Source: Massariosphaeria phaeospora
Lineage: Eukaryota > Ascomycota > Dothideomycetes > Pleosporales
Assembly (NCBI GenBank): GCA_011032825.1
Contig: JAADJZ010000013.1
Coordinates: 248,001-312,000, forward strand
Direction of reading: 5' to 3'
DNA: 64,000 bases
The notes below the pieces were generated by a model that saw only the letters and a program-made list of their open reading frames with translations, was not told the origin of the DNA and did no database searches. Of the stretch, positions 45,551 through 57,586 are shown one piece after another (the stretch's first letter is position 1; each line of letters opens with the position of its first letter). The position numbers were made by a program, and so were the translations under genes.

Positions 45551-47512
45551 CTATACAATCTCGATAGACTGGGTTTGATCCGAACCCGAGGTATGCACGG
45601 TGTTGGAGACGTGACCCAAGAAGTTGCAGGGACCGACCAACCTATACCTGTTCCCCGACGGACGGCCTTCTTCATTCCCAGGCACAACAGGTCTGAGTAC
45701 GAACGCGGTGGTTGATCCCGCGAACGCCCATATTTCATCATCTTTTTGCACTTCATTTGCACATTTTCCAAGTCTTGCTTGGTCAGTCAGGAAAACCGCG
45801 TATTTTTGGCCCATACGACTTCTGGGCTCAGAGGTACGGTTTGCGGCGTTGGCTGGACCGGCTGACTGTTCGACAAAGCTAGGACCGTGGCGTTGTTGCC
45901 AGTCAACCTCAGTATCTATATCGTTCACGCCCCATCCTCTTCTATAAGTATCTTCTTCATAGATGTTCCCTATGAGAAAAGTCGAGACTTCCGGACTGTG
46001 TGTGAGGCCATCGAAAGTATAGTCTCTCGGCACTGGTGTAGTGACTTGCTCCCCCAGGTTTTTCCCGTGGAGACGGAGGCTGTCGAATCCAGTTGACTCA
46101 TGTCCATTGGGGTCTTCACAGTCTTTGAGGCCAGAACTATGGAGGGGAAGTCTCAGGGGCTTGCTGAAATTTAGGCTCCACGAGGGTAAGTTGTGTTCGT
46201 TTTGCTGGCTGGTCCCTACAGCAGCACAAAGCAGGCTGACAGAATTCCCTTGTCGCAAGAGGAGACTGGTGACGGAAGCATAGAGCTCAGGTATAGAGAG
46301 GTTGTAGTCTGGCTGCAGTGATTCTTGCTCTATGGCCGGAAGAAGACTGCGAAGCCCGTAGACATGGTCGTGTGCAACGCTCGCACGTCTATAACTCGCG
46401 AACTGTAGTGCGCGCAATAGTCCCATGCTGCCTGACAGACGCAGTGTCCATATGGAGAGAATCTCGTCGCATAGCATGCATATCTCTTGGGCGCGGTCCA
46501 CTCCTCTTCCTACTGCAGGAGACCAGCCTGCCCTCCGCGCTTCCGTGGACCGAGTAACCCCAGCCGCCCAGTCCGAAAAGACTGTGTCGAGCGAGAGGAG
46601 AGGAACCTGGTGTCTACCAAAGATGCAGATCGGGTCTTTGTGCGACAGTGCAATTTCTTGCACAATCCATACTCTCGACCAGTAGTCATGACAGGCCAGC
46701 CAAGTGAGCATAGACGTAGCTATTCTTCGATTCTCCAGACCCTGATCGTCAAGATTATCTTCATGCCCCACGCTTCTCATGAGTCGGCATGCGTCCGAGA
46801 TATGATTCACACCCAGCCTCGCCTGGGGCGAGCGGCGCAGAATGAGATGATGCCACAATAACCTCCACGCACCGCGGCCCAGGCGTCTCAACAAGCGTGC
46901 GTTCTCTGTAAGGTGGGAGGCCGGTGCCCAACTACCATCAGCCCACCTCTCGTCTGGACAACCAAATGAGACCCAAGTCTGCCGGCCTTGCTTATAGATC
47001 CTACCCATCAAAGCCACCTGCGTGCTCTTCTCGCTGTTATTCTCTTGGTCGATACAAAGAGCATCCGCCCAAATGGTCACCGTCCGGAATGTACGGCGAA
47101 GTGCTCGCAGAGCTATGAACAGGTTTGCCGAAACATCGACACTCTGCTTGTCAACTCTTATCGTTCTGGTGGTCTTTGAGCTGCCCCACGTGTAAGACAA
47201 GGTGTCGTATCTAGGGCTGAGAAAGCGGTCGAGCGAAACAACCTTCAATCTGCAGAATAGTTCATCGTCCCATCGTCCGGGCGCGATTTTGATGACACGG
47301 ATCTCGTTCTTCACATAGTCCAGGTTTCCATAGATCTGGGGCTTTGCTGCATGATGGAATCGGCGGATCCGCGACAGTTGGAGGAGCTCATGTGTAGCCC
47401 GGTAATGATGCCGATGATAGATGCCAAACATATGGCTACATCTCTCGGCCGCACTGCAGTCGAGACAGCGAGCAAAGGCTGATAGCTTGTTTTGTACTCG
47501 GCAGGCGCGCAT
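45551..47512 (-). CDS. HET-domain protein (heterokaryon incompatibility type)
   Basis: Single exon, 653 aa. The HET domain (about residues 100-290) shows all three conserved blocks: YDTLSYTWGSS, then TVTIWADALCIDQENNSEKS with QVALMGRIYKQGRQTWVSFG, then DYWSRVWIVQEIALS. HET proteins trigger cell death or growth arrest when unlike fungal cells fuse, and some act in other self/non-self responses, so the domain can be toxic when activated. The C-terminal half has AHDHVYGLRSLLPA, LQPDYNLSIPELYASVT and LPSWSLNF, the usual extension in this class. No NACHT, WD40 or ankyrin part is present, so the activating partner is not visible. There is no intron in the frame. Confidence 0.92.
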   Translation of the reverse strand: MRACRVQNKLSAFARCLDCSAAERCSHMFGIYHRHHYRATHELLQLSRIRRFHHAAKPQIYGNLDYVKNEIRVIKIAPGRWDDELFCRLKVVSLDRFLSPRYDTLSYTWGSSKTTRTIRVDKQSVDVSANLFIALRALRRTFRTVTIWADALCIDQENNSEKSTQVALMGRIYKQGRQTWVSFGCPDERWADGSWAPASHLTENARLLRRLGRGAWRLLWHHLILRRSPQARLGVNHISDACRLMRSVGHEDNLDDQGLENRRIATSMLTWLACHDYWSRVWIVQEIALSHKDPICIFGRHQVPLLSLDTVFSDWAAGVTRSTEARRAGWSPAVGRGVDRAQEICMLCDEILSIWTLRLSGSMGLLRALQFASYRRASVAHDHVYGLRSLLPAIEQESLQPDYNLSIPELYASVTSLLLRQGNSVSLLCAAVGTSQQNEHNLPSWSLNFSKPLRLPLHSSGLKDCEDPNGHESTGFDSLRLHGKNLGEQVTTPVPRDYTFDGLTHSPEVSTFLIGNIYEEDTYRRGWGVNDIDTEVDWQQRHGPSFVEQSAGPANAANRTSEPRSRMGQKYAVFLTDQARLGKCANEVQKDDEIWAFAGSTTAFVLRPVVPGNEEGRPSGNRYRLVGPCNFLGHVSNTVHTSGSDQTQSIEIV

Positions 47513-48591
47513 GGAGTCTTAGGCGGCTCAGCGCTGCGCCGGCACATCGGAAACGGAAAGGTGGAATGCACTGGCCGTGACGATGTCCCACTGGCGGGCG
47601 CTAGCATGCACGGAGGGGCAGTGTTGCTTCGTCGACAGTCGTGGGTCGAGTCGCAAGCGCCGGGAGTGGTGACGACAGACTGACGGTCTCCCACAAGTAG
47701 TCGTGGAACAGGCAATCCATCGTGCAGTGATGGACGGTGTCGAGAGGCAGCGAGGCCGTCGGGTGGGGGCGGTTGTCGTGAGTGTTTTGGGGGCTGACTT
47801 AAGCGAACAACTGCTGCAGCGAGGAAATATTGGCTTGTCCGGAACCGGCAGCCGCCACATGCCGGGCAAGTCGCAGGTCGTGCTTCTGTTGACGCAGCAC
47901 TCGAGAGAAGCAGTAGGGTCATGAAACCTCGGTCCTGAGAAGACGGGAAGCACTCGGCCGCGTGCATGTCATACCGCAGCTGAGGTCGGGTCGAAGTGGA
48001 GTGGCAGGTAACAGCTGCAGAGGGATTCGTCATGATCGCACCCCGGTCACAGCCTCGAAGCTGCTATGCTAAGCCGCTGCAGCTCGTGCTCGTGCTCGAT
48101 AGATATCAGGCCCACTGGCACGGGCGACCTCCTTCCCCTCCACCTCCATCCTCCAAAGCCGCGCGGTGAGCCCGCAGTTCGCAGTTCGCCTTCGGTCGGC
48201 TCGAGCATTGAGGACGGCGCCGGTGCTGCCCAGTCTCTCGTTTTAGAATCAACAAAGTCGGTCGCTTCTTGGCAGCGTGCGTTGCTCTGGCCGCGCACTC
48301 GCAACCGCCCTTTCCACGCAATCCGCAATCCGCAACCCGCGCAGCTCCTCACCCACTACGCTCCATGGGCCCGACGGCCGCCTCGCACCCCCGGTAGCAC
48401 TGCACAGCACCTGCGCCTGCACCGCATTGCCGCCATCGCCCGCCAGCGTCGAGCTTCTGTTGGACAAGGGGACCGCCCCGTCGAAAAGGAAAAGGTGGGA
48501 GGGGCCGGGTGCGGGACCGCGCAGCTTCTGTGGCCTCGACACCGCACAGGAAGGCGCAGCTCGCAGTGCAGCAGGCGCATCTGCCGGATAG
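47513..48591. promoter_or_regulatory. Divergent promoter region, HET gene / BST1
   Basis: About 1.08 kb between two divergent starts. It is GC-rich, with long overlapping open frames on both strands that show no conserved features and are probably chance. A gene in this interval cannot be excluded but is unsupported. Confidence 0.45.
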
Positions 48592-51500
48592 ATGAGGCGC
48601 CGCTCCTCCGACTCCTCGACGTCTGCAGAGGCCCCGGGCACCTCGACCTCTGGAACACCCGCCGCGCAGGGAGACCAGGCTGACGACCGCCGGCCAAGCG
48701 TAGCGAAAGCCACCCAGGACGACACCCGCGCGACGAACAGGAGCAGGGACGGCACGGCACCCGTGGTGCGATCGTCATCCGGGAGGATCCACCTCTACCG
48801 CGACCCCTCCGCAGGCACCGCCCCAGTTCCGCAGCGCGAACAAGAGGATCGCACAATGAACCAGTTGGCCCAGGACAACACGCCGGCCACTGCCGTCGAA
48901 GGCCCCGGGAAGCGGCGCGGACGCCTGCGCAATCCGTGGGCATGTTCGTTGGCCACTTTGGTGACGACACTGCTGGGATTCGGTCTTCTGTTCCTTATGG
49001 TGCAGTCCTTCACGTCACGGCAACTGGATATCAAAGGATGCGAAATGTCATATATGCGGCCGGCGTTTGCCAAATTCGACGATTTCGACACGGAACACAC
49101 GCGCTTTGCGAGCAAATATTCTCTATATCTCTACAGAGAGGGCGGCATAGATGACGACATCAGAGTATGCCCGCGTCCTCCTCATGCACGCCATTGAGCT
49201 AACAATGCAAAGGTCAAAGGTGTTCCGGTGCTCTTCATCCCCGGCAATGCAGGCAGCTACAAGCAGGTCCGGCCGCTCGCCGCCGAAGCAGCATACCATT
49301 ACCACAACGTCCTCCGGCACGACGCGGGTGCCAATAGCGCCGGCAAGAGACCCCTGGACTTCTTCTCGGTGGATTTCAACGAGGACATCACGGCCTTCCA
49401 CGGGCAAACATTGCTAGACCAGGCCGAATATCTGAACGACGCCATCTCCTTCATATTGTCGCTGTACCATACCCCAGCGCGATCTCTCCGCGACGGCAAC
49501 CTGCCGGATCCCGCCTCGGTCATCATACTTGGGCACTCGATGGGCGGCATGGTGGCTCGAACGATGCTGACCATGCCAAACTACCAGTCGAACTCAATCA
49601 ACACCATCCTCACCCTCTCCGCCCCTCACGCTCGCCCCCCGGTTTCCTTTGATGGAGACATTGTGCGCACGTACAAAGGCGTGAACGACTATTGGAGGCA
49701 GGCCTACTCGCAGAAGTGGGCCATTGACAACCCCCTATGGCACGTCACCCTGATCTCGATCGCCGGTGGAGGGTTGGACACGGTAGTACCTTCTGATTAC
49801 GCAAGCCTTGCGTCACTGGTCCCTGAAACGCATGGTTTCACCGTGTTCACGGCTTCTATACCCAATGTCTGGACAGGTATGGATCATCTGGCCATTACAT
49901 GGTGCGATCAAGCCCGGAAGAGCGTCGTGCGCGCCCTGTACGACGTCATAGACGTATCGAGACCGACACAAACGCTTCCCCGCGCAGAACGGATGCGGGG
50001 GTTCAAGAAATGGTTCTTGACCGGTCTCGAGGACATTGCGGAGAAGACCTTGCCGCACAAAGAGCCGAGAACACTTCTTACCCTAGAAGACAATAGTGCA
50101 ATGATATCGCAGGGCGAGAGGCTGGTCCTGCGCAGTCTTGGACAGTCGAAACAGAAACCCAAGGCCTACCTCTTGCCGGTCCCACCACAGGGAACACCAG
50201 AAGGCCGAAAATTCACACTGTTAACAAACGAGGGGCTGGACTCACCTGGCGAGTATGGCAAGCTCGAAGTAATGTTTTGCAGCGTATACCCGCATCAGAG
50301 TGGGCAATCAGCTACGCTTTTCTCTATGAACATGGACCTATCCGGCGACAGTTCCGGTTCAACGAGGCTAGCCTGCAAGAATGCTGCTTCCGACGTCATT
50401 GCGCTTCCAGCCTCGACTCGCTACTCCACTCACCCTTTCAAGACCGACCAGCGTCCGTTCTCGTACCTCCAGTACGATCTCGAAGATCTTACAGAGCACC
50501 AGTTCGTGGCTGTGGTCGACAAAGCTGGGGAGCACAGTACGGGATGGGTGGTTGCCGAGTTCAGCGCTGCATCCGATTCGGTACTCCACGTTGATATGGG
50601 CCTGAAGCGCCTATTGTCAACAGGATTGTCCTTGCGCCTACCTGCGCGGCGTCCGCTATCGGTGGACATCAAGATTCCAGCGTTACACTCCAGCCTTCTA
50701 GCATATAAGCTGCATTTAGGCAGACAAGCGTGTGATGCAGGAGACATGTTTGCACCCCTTCTCCGCCAGTACATCACCGAAGTCTACGAGAGCAAATTCT
50801 TTGTCAATGTCAAAGATGCCAACATCAATCTGCACGGCGTCGCTCCATACATGCCACCTCCGTTCCTCGTCAAACAGCCTTTCAATGGGTTATCCTTGCA
50901 GATCTGGTCGGACCCAACGTGCGACAGCTCTATGGAGGTGTCACTAAAGGTCGATCTGCTTGGAAGCTTGGGTAAGCTGTGGATGCGTTATCGCATCGTT
51001 TTCGCGGCCTTCCCGCTCCTAATCGTCGCCATGGTCCTTAGGAAGCAGTTCCAGGTCTACGACGATTCCGGTATCTTCATGAGCTTCGCTGAAGGCTTGA
51101 ACGAATGCTTGAAAACCTCGCTACCGCTAGCCTTTGGTGCGCTTACTGCCTTGTCTGTTGCGCTGGCGGGGGCCCGTCATCAAGCTTCACAGTCCTCACA
51201 ATCCCACCAACACTGGCTGCCCAGCCAAGTTCAAGGGAATGCGACAAATCCGTTCGAATACACGAACAACGAGCTGCTACTGGGATCGGATGATGCGTTC
51301 TTCTGCTTCTTGATCCCTGTATTTGGACTGATGTGCACCGGAATCTGCGTAGCCGTAAACTACGTTGTGCTTGTAGTCACCTACCTATTCTCAATGCTCT
51401 ACTCCTTGGTCCGCCCATCCGCGACACGACCAGAGGACAGCAAAAGGTCACCAACAGCATTCGCCGTTACTTCCAACCGCCAACGGATCATCACGACCTG

Positions 51501-52101
51501 CATTCTACTATTACTCGTGTCGACGGCAATTCCTTACCATTTTGCCTACATGGTACTCTGCATAGTGCAAGTTGCTACGTGTGTTCGTGGCTTCAAGCTG
51601 GCAAAGGATACAGTAAGTAACTTCGATTTGTGCCCCGCACACTATAGTAACAGCAACCAGAACCTCGACACGAACTACAATTTCTATAATTACGCACATT
51701 CCATTCTCATCCTCATGATCTGGATTCTCCCCATCAACCTCCCGGTCCTGGTTGTGTGGGTACGAAACCTCGCAGTACATTGGTTAACTCCATTTTCATC
51801 TCATCACAACATCCTATCCATCATGCCCTTCATCCTCCTTGTCGAAACCCTCAGCACAGGCCGTATGGTTCCTCGCGTTCAGTCCAATGTGCGCCTGTTC
51901 ACCAACGTTCTCCTCTTCTCGATCGCCGCATACGCAGCCGTCTACGGCGTTACATATGCGTATGTCCTCCATCACCTCGCAAACATCCTCTGTGCCTGGC
52001 TCGTTACCCTGCACTTCGACACTTCTTCTCTACCCATCAAGCAGGTCAGTACTGTACTGGACACCGTTACCCCCGGCGGCGACACGAAGAAACGACCATG
52101 A
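48592..52101 (+). CDS. BST1: GPI inositol-deacylase (BST1/PGAP1)
   Basis: ER membrane lipase that removes the acyl chain from inositol of GPI anchors, needed for ER export and quality control of GPI proteins. Exon 1 48592-49164 and exon 2 from 49213 (intron GTATGC...GCAAAG) are clear. A further in-frame 48-nt stretch at 51613-51660 (GTAAGT...AACCAG) is most likely an intron, giving 1137 aa. The N-terminal tail is cytosolic and Ser/Thr-rich, then a membrane helix near residue 118-137. The alpha/beta-hydrolase domain has VLFIPGNAGSYKQVRPLA and the lipase motif GHSMGG with catalytic Ser near residue 300. The C-terminal 350 residues carry about eight hydrophobic helices, and the highly conserved LTPFSSHHNILSIMPF segment is present. 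Confidence 0.95.
51613..51660 (+). other. Probable in-frame intron in BST1
   Basis: GTAAGT donor, pyrimidine-poor but CAG acceptor, 48 nt without stop. Removing it joins RGFKLAKDT to NLDTNYNFYNYAHS, which fits the family better than the 16 extra residues. Confidence 0.7.
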
Positions 52102-53075
52102 GCACACTCTGATATCTCTTTCTCACTTCTTCTCATCGAGTCGGGTCCTTTTCCTTCTCCCGTCGCACTGTCTCGGGAAAAGTCTCTTCAAGCGTTTCCA
52201 GCGCCCCTTGCACCATCGGCGTATACCCCTTTCAGTTCTTTCAGTCTCTCATGCATGTTCAGTCCCGGGAGTCACTGGCGTTTACATGGCAACAGCATAA
52301 GAGGACGGTTTCTTTACTTCCGAACATAGAATATTTTCATGGGTTTTTGGGCGTCTTTCCTTTCCCCGGGAAAGACTTCGGGACGGGACTTTTCTTTCCT
52401 TTCCGATGTTTTACTACCCAGTGGGATTTAGCGCGGGCGACGTGAGCGGGGAAGGGAGGTCTTGGGTAATACATGGGTCGCCCGCCGATGTTGTTGGATC
52501 TTGTGCGGCTCGGATCGTCTTCCTCGTTATCTACCGCTCAACATACACTCGAGGGCAGGACACGCACGCACACAGGACTGTACTGGGGAGCTATGTCAAC
52601 GTAATGCGTTTTAATGTATAGATAGATGTCGGCCTATTTACCTAGCCTACGTCTTTCCTCCCGAGAAAACAACACGTGGGAGAAAGGGGGAAGCTGGGTT
52701 GGGCCTATTGGTCGGTCGGTCGGTCGGTCGCGGCGAGAGAGTGTGAAAGTGTGTGTGAGAGAGAAATGCGAAGTTAAGCTAAGCTTCTGTATATAGCAAT
52801 CTTCAGCATTATTTGAAACATGTCAAGAAGAAAGAGTCTTTAAGCAGCCGCGGGCGCCGCGTTTCCTCGTGTATGAGAAGATAATGCGCACAGTCAGTTG
52901 GTGGCGGGCGAAGTTTTGTGAGATTCTATGTAATCTGGCATGCGTGATAACTACGTTGATACCTTACTACATACACTACACTATGTCTGACATGTCTGCT
53001 TGCGTAAATTGCGTCGTCTCTTGCTCTCACTTCGCACTTCGCAAGCAAAGTGAAAAGTCATCGATCGACTCTCCA
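52102..53075. other. Convergent intergenic region
   Basis: 3' flanks of BST1 and the RRN5-like gene. It includes a GGTC tetranucleotide repeat at about 52710-52730 and GT/GA simple sequence at 52740-52765. No gene seen. Confidence 0.5.
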
Positions 53076-55216
53076 TCACTCCGAATCCATGCCTTCGTCG
53101 GCCTCGTAGCCATGCTCGTTGACACCATCATCTTCGTTCTCAATAACGCCTAGACCCGCGCCCTCGATCGATGGCGTGGGATACTTCGCATCGTCGTCGT
53201 CAGCATCGTCGTCGTGATCGTTGTTGTCCGAAGCATCGACACGCATACTCGGGCCCCCACCATCGTCTGCGTCTGCGTCTGGCCCTGCTCGTTCCTGCAG
53301 CGCTGCATATGCGGTTGCGCCGCGGATGGGGATCTCGACGCCCCTGGGCTTGCGCCGTTTCTTCTTGGCGGGGCGAGTACGGTCGCTGCCGCCTCGGCCG
53401 TCTGTGGAAGATGATGAGGAGGGCGAGTCGGTGTCGCTGGCTGCATTTGCATTTGAATGTGCGTGCGCGTTTTCTCCGTCGTGCGGCGTCGGCGCCTGGT
53501 TAAGACGGCGGTTGGCGTGGAATTTGGCCAGCGGCACGGGCCAGCTGGAGTCTTCCCAGGGGGCGTGGTAGTCAGTCCAGATGCGCCAGTCGGCGGTGTC
53601 GGGAACGATTCTGTCGGACGCTTCGGGGTCGGGGTCGGGGTCGGGATCGGGATCGGTGCCGTGGGCGGCGAGCTTCATGTAGTCGGCTTTGGGAGAGGGC
53701 AGGCGGAGGAGGTGGCGGAGATGCGAGTCTTGTTGTTGGCTGGCTTCTTGGTCGAAGGTTTCTGCTGTGTTGGTCTGGACTTCGGGGTTTTGGATGAGGG
53801 GTTTGAGAATGCGAGAGTGTGCTCGTGGGCGGAGTCGTCGGCATCCGAAGTATCGTGTTCATGTTCGTTTTCTTGGTCTGCATCGTCGGCGTCGTCTTCT
53901 CCTTCAGAGGAGGAGGATACGGGGCGGCTGGATGGCAGTGGCGTGCCGCTCCGCATGGCTCTGGACTTGAAAGGCGCGTCTTCAGCTCCAGAGGTAAGGC
54001 CGGCTGTCTCGGTGTCTGTGTCGCCATAGCCTACAGAAGCATCCATCGACCCCAGCAATCGCTCCGCTTCGTCCCAGCTGACCTCCTTCCGCTCATACCG
54101 TCCTCCGTCAAACACGCGCAGTCCACATCGCCTGGCCAAGCCCGTCCACCGCACGTTTCCGTTTCTCTTCAAGCCCAGTACGTCAATGGCCGTGAGCACG
54201 TCTCTTGTCTTGACAATCGGACCTACTCCTTTCTTGAGACGCCAGCCGTGGGCGCGGATCCGCGAGGTGGCTTGGAAAATAGCTACTTGGGTGATCCGCT
54301 TTGTGAGTGAGAGGACAAGCGTGTGGAAATCATTGAGTGCAGAGCGGTAAATGGATGGTTCAGAGGCTAGCTCGGACACCAGATCCGACCAGTGCGGCCA
54401 TGGAACTGAGGCTGTGGGCGCGTTGTTCATAAACAGGGATTGAGAAAGCGAAAGGAGAGCAGAAAGCTTTATGAGCTTGCCTTCTGGGATGTCTTGTAGT
54501 ATCTGCGGCACAGTCTCCTGGCCGCCAGCGGGCGGAGCAGGTGTTTCGGAGGAACGGGACTGCGGTCTCGAGGATAAGAAAGCACCCTCGACCTGGCCCG
54601 CAATCTCGGGTGTGATCAACCAGTGCTCTCCATATCTTTGCTGCTCTTGCTTCGCTTCGAACTTCTCCTGGTACCAGGCCAACGCATCGGCAGCCATTTC
54701 TAGCTGCTCAGCGCAGTCAGGTCCGATATCGATCGCGGCGGGGATGTCCTCAAAGGCCACATTCGTATCCCCCCGCTTCAACGAAGCGTCGTGCAGGAGC
54801 AGAAGGAGCTCCTTGACTTCGGGGATGCTCTTCGTGCCAATAGCATCCGCGATTCCTGGGCTGTCGTCCTTGCCGAGCCTGCCCAAGGCGGCGAAGAACA
54901 CGGAGGACTCTTTCGCTGTCCACATCGAGGCCCCGATCTGTGTGCCCGTCCTGAACACGTCCTCGCCTAGGTCAACCCGAGCAGCCGCGCTCGCGACGCT
55001 TTCGTTGAAGAGGACGCGGTACCCGTCGTTGTACTTGCCCTCTACGCGGCGCTTGGGGTTCCGCGTCGAGTCGTCGCGAGAAGTCGATCGCGATGTACGG
55101 CGTCGTTTTCGGGGCGAGCTCGGAGGGTGGGAGACGGCCTCTCGGCGGACATGGCGCTGGTCGTCTGACGATGCGGGTTCGCTGGCGGCTGGTTTGTAGT
55201 CGGATTCTGAGCTCAT
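53076..55216 (-). CDS. RRN5-like RNA polymerase I upstream factor
   Basis: The N-terminal part from ATG 55216 has a basic tail with [12 protein letters not shown] NLS, then [18 protein letters not shown] and a SANT/Myb-like domain ([20 protein letters not shown] ... [11 protein letters not shown]). This is the signature of fungal Rrn5, a subunit of the upstream activating factor for rRNA gene transcription. The reading frame changes near 53.8-53.9 kb. Either a 146-nt intron (GTATCC at 53920, CAG before 53774) joins exons 55216-53921 and 53774-53076 into 664 aa, or a one-base shift near 53820 joins an acidic run to [14 protein letters not shown]. The downstream frame is clearly coding ([33 protein letters not shown]). 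The tail is acidic with a [11 protein letters not shown] repeat. Divergent from IRC3, with 265 bp between starts. Confidence 0.72.
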
Positions 55217-55481
55217 CGTGTGGTGCCGGGGGCGGTGGGTAGTGGGCGCAAGGGGGTCGATCTCGCATACGCCATTCCCTGCAGCGGACGGAAGCGGGGC
55301 GCGGCGGGTGATTTCATGCTGGGCGGTGAACTTTCAACGACGTGAAGTTTGCTGTGAAAGCTCACCGAGGAAAAACATCTGCCAAGACGGAGATAGCTCG
55401 GCCTCGACCCGCGATGCCATCCAGCGTGACTGCGCGCCATCTTCGCTCCCCCGCTGCGTGTCCTGTCTTCGTGCGATCTTC
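55217..55481. promoter_or_regulatory. Bidirectional promoter, RRN5-like / IRC3
   Basis: 265 bp between the start codons of two divergent genes. GC-rich, no TATA box seen. Confidence 0.5.
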
Positions 55482-57586
55482 ATGTTCCGCCTCGCTCGCT
55501 ATGCCTATGCGCTGAGACTCTCCAGGCGGGCCGGCTGTGCTCGCCCTCGTCCCATATCCCGGTGCGCGTCCACGCACGTCGCGCCCGCCTTGGTGCCTCC
55601 GGATATCCCCCCGCTTGCCTCGCCAGCCCCGTTGCCAACGCAGGTCACGCTGCGCGAGTACCAGGAAGAATGCATCCAGTCGGTGCTGGCCTACCTGCAG
55701 AGGGGCCACAAGAGACTGGGCGTGTCGCTTGCGACCGGGAGCGGCAAGACTGTGAGCAGCTTCGTTTCCCGCCGCTGCCCTCGCTGATCATCGGCCAGGT
55801 CATCTTCACCCACTTGATCGACCGAATCCCCACTGTCGGCGATGCCTCGCAAACCCTTATCCTCGCCCATCGCCGTGAGCTGGTCGAGCAAGCTGCGCGC
55901 CACTGCACACTCGCATATCCGCTCAAGCATGTTGATATCGAGATGGGCAACAACCATGCTTCTGGGGCCGCTGATATCACGGTAGCCTCCATCCAGAGCA
56001 TCATGTCTGGCTGCCGGCTGGATAAGTTTGATCCGTCTCGGTACAAGCTCGTCCTGGTAGACGAGGCGCATCACATCGTCAGCTCTACGTATCTGGGTGT
56101 ACTGGAGCATTTCGGACTACGACATGCTGCCGACTGGGAAACAGTGTCTGCGCCTGCACTAGTCGGTGTATCCGCCACCTTCTCACGCTTTGACGGCCAG
56201 AAGCTTGGGGCTGTCATAGATCACATCGTCTATCATCGGTACGCACGCTCTGCAAGATCAGGGATCGATTAGCCTAACAGCCATAGCGACTATGTGGACA
56301 TGATCGAAGAGAACTGGCTGTCCGACGTCATGTTCACGACCGTACAAATGAAAGTAGATCTGAGCAAGGTCGGCACTGGAGCCAATAAAGACTTTCAGAC
56401 TGCAGCTCTGTCCAAAGCCATCGATACAGAGGAGACTAATGAGCTTGTTGTGAAAGCCTGGAAAACGCGCGCCAAAGAACGGAACTCGACTCTCGTATTC
56501 TGCGTCGACCTCAGCCACGTCACAAACCTTACAGCAAAGTTTCGGCAATATGGCGTCGATGCCCAGTTCGTGACTGGCGACACGCCTAGGAAGACGCGGA
56601 GTGCAAGAGTCGATGCGTTTAGAAACGGCGACTTTCCCGTGCTTCTCAATTGTGGTGTTTTTACGGAAGGCACTGATATCCCGAACATTGACTGTGTCCT
56701 TCTAGCCCGACCGACGAAGTCTCGCAACTTACTTGTGCAGATGATCGGGCGAGGCATGCGGCTTCATAAAGGGAAAGAGAACTGCCATGTCATCGATTTC
56801 GTAGCTGCACTAAGCACTGGCGTGGTGTCTACCCCTACACTCTTCGGACTGGATCCTGCTGAGATCGTTGAGAATGCAGGGACCGAAGACATGGCCAAGC
56901 TCAAGGAGAGAAAAGAGAAAGAAAAGGAGCGGGAAGAAGAGGTGGCTGAGGTCAAGAGACAGACTGTTGCAAAGAAGCTGACTGGCTCGGTTACCTTCAC
57001 CGACTACGATTCGGTGCATGATCTCATTGCAGACACGTCCGGGGATCAGTATATTAGAAGACTTAGCGAGTTTGCTTGGGTCGGCGTTGGAGATGGAAGA
57101 TACATTCTCACTACCAACGGTGGCAACTATCTGATTATCGAGCCCTCCGGTGAAGACGGCGGCTTCCAGGCTAGATACTACCGGAAGCTACCATGGTCTG
57201 CTAAATCAAAGAGTCCATACGCTACCCCTAGAGTCGTCGCTCAGTCAGAGTCTTTCGAACATATTGTCCATGCGGCAGACACCTTTGCTTCCGAGGTCTT
57301 CGAACACATCTGGATTTCTAAAAGCCAATCTTGGCGCAGGAGTCGTGCCTCTCAAGCGCAAGTAGATTTCTTGAACAAACTACGGCCAAAAGAAGACCAA
57401 TTGACAGCAGAAGACTTGACCAAGGGCAAAGCTGGCGATATGATTACTAGAATCAAGCATGGGGCAAAGGGAAGATTCGACAAGGCATCTGCCAAGAAGA
57501 AGACCGCTGACCGAATGAAAGACCGCGCAAGTACTATCGAAAAGAGACTCCAAGGACAGGTTCAAGTAGGGCCTTTGTCCGCCTAG
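55482..57586 (+). CDS. IRC3: Mitochondrial DEAD/H-box helicase IRC3
   Basis: Superfamily 2 double-stranded DNA helicase that in yeast keeps mitochondrial DNA stable by branch migration. Exons 55482-55751, 55799-56238 and 56281-57586 give 671 aa. The start ATG 55482 is chosen because it opens an Arg-rich, acid-free presequence ([20 protein letters not shown]) typical of mitochondrial import. Motifs: Q-like [13 protein letters not shown], Walker A ATGSGKT (84-90, interrupted by intron 1 directly after), Walker B VDEAHH, motif [13 protein letters not shown], motif [12 protein letters not shown] and motif [15 protein letters not shown] charged [15 protein letters not shown] linker precedes the family-specific C-terminal domain. 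The C-terminal 90 residues are Lys-rich. Confidence 0.92.

Noticed and set aside
47311..48033. Open 240-codon minus-strand frame overlapping the HET gene start
   Set aside because: Low-complexity, Ser/Pro/Arg-rich composition with no conserved feature. It overlaps the HET coding frame by about 200 bp in another frame on the same strand, as expected for a GC-rich shadow.
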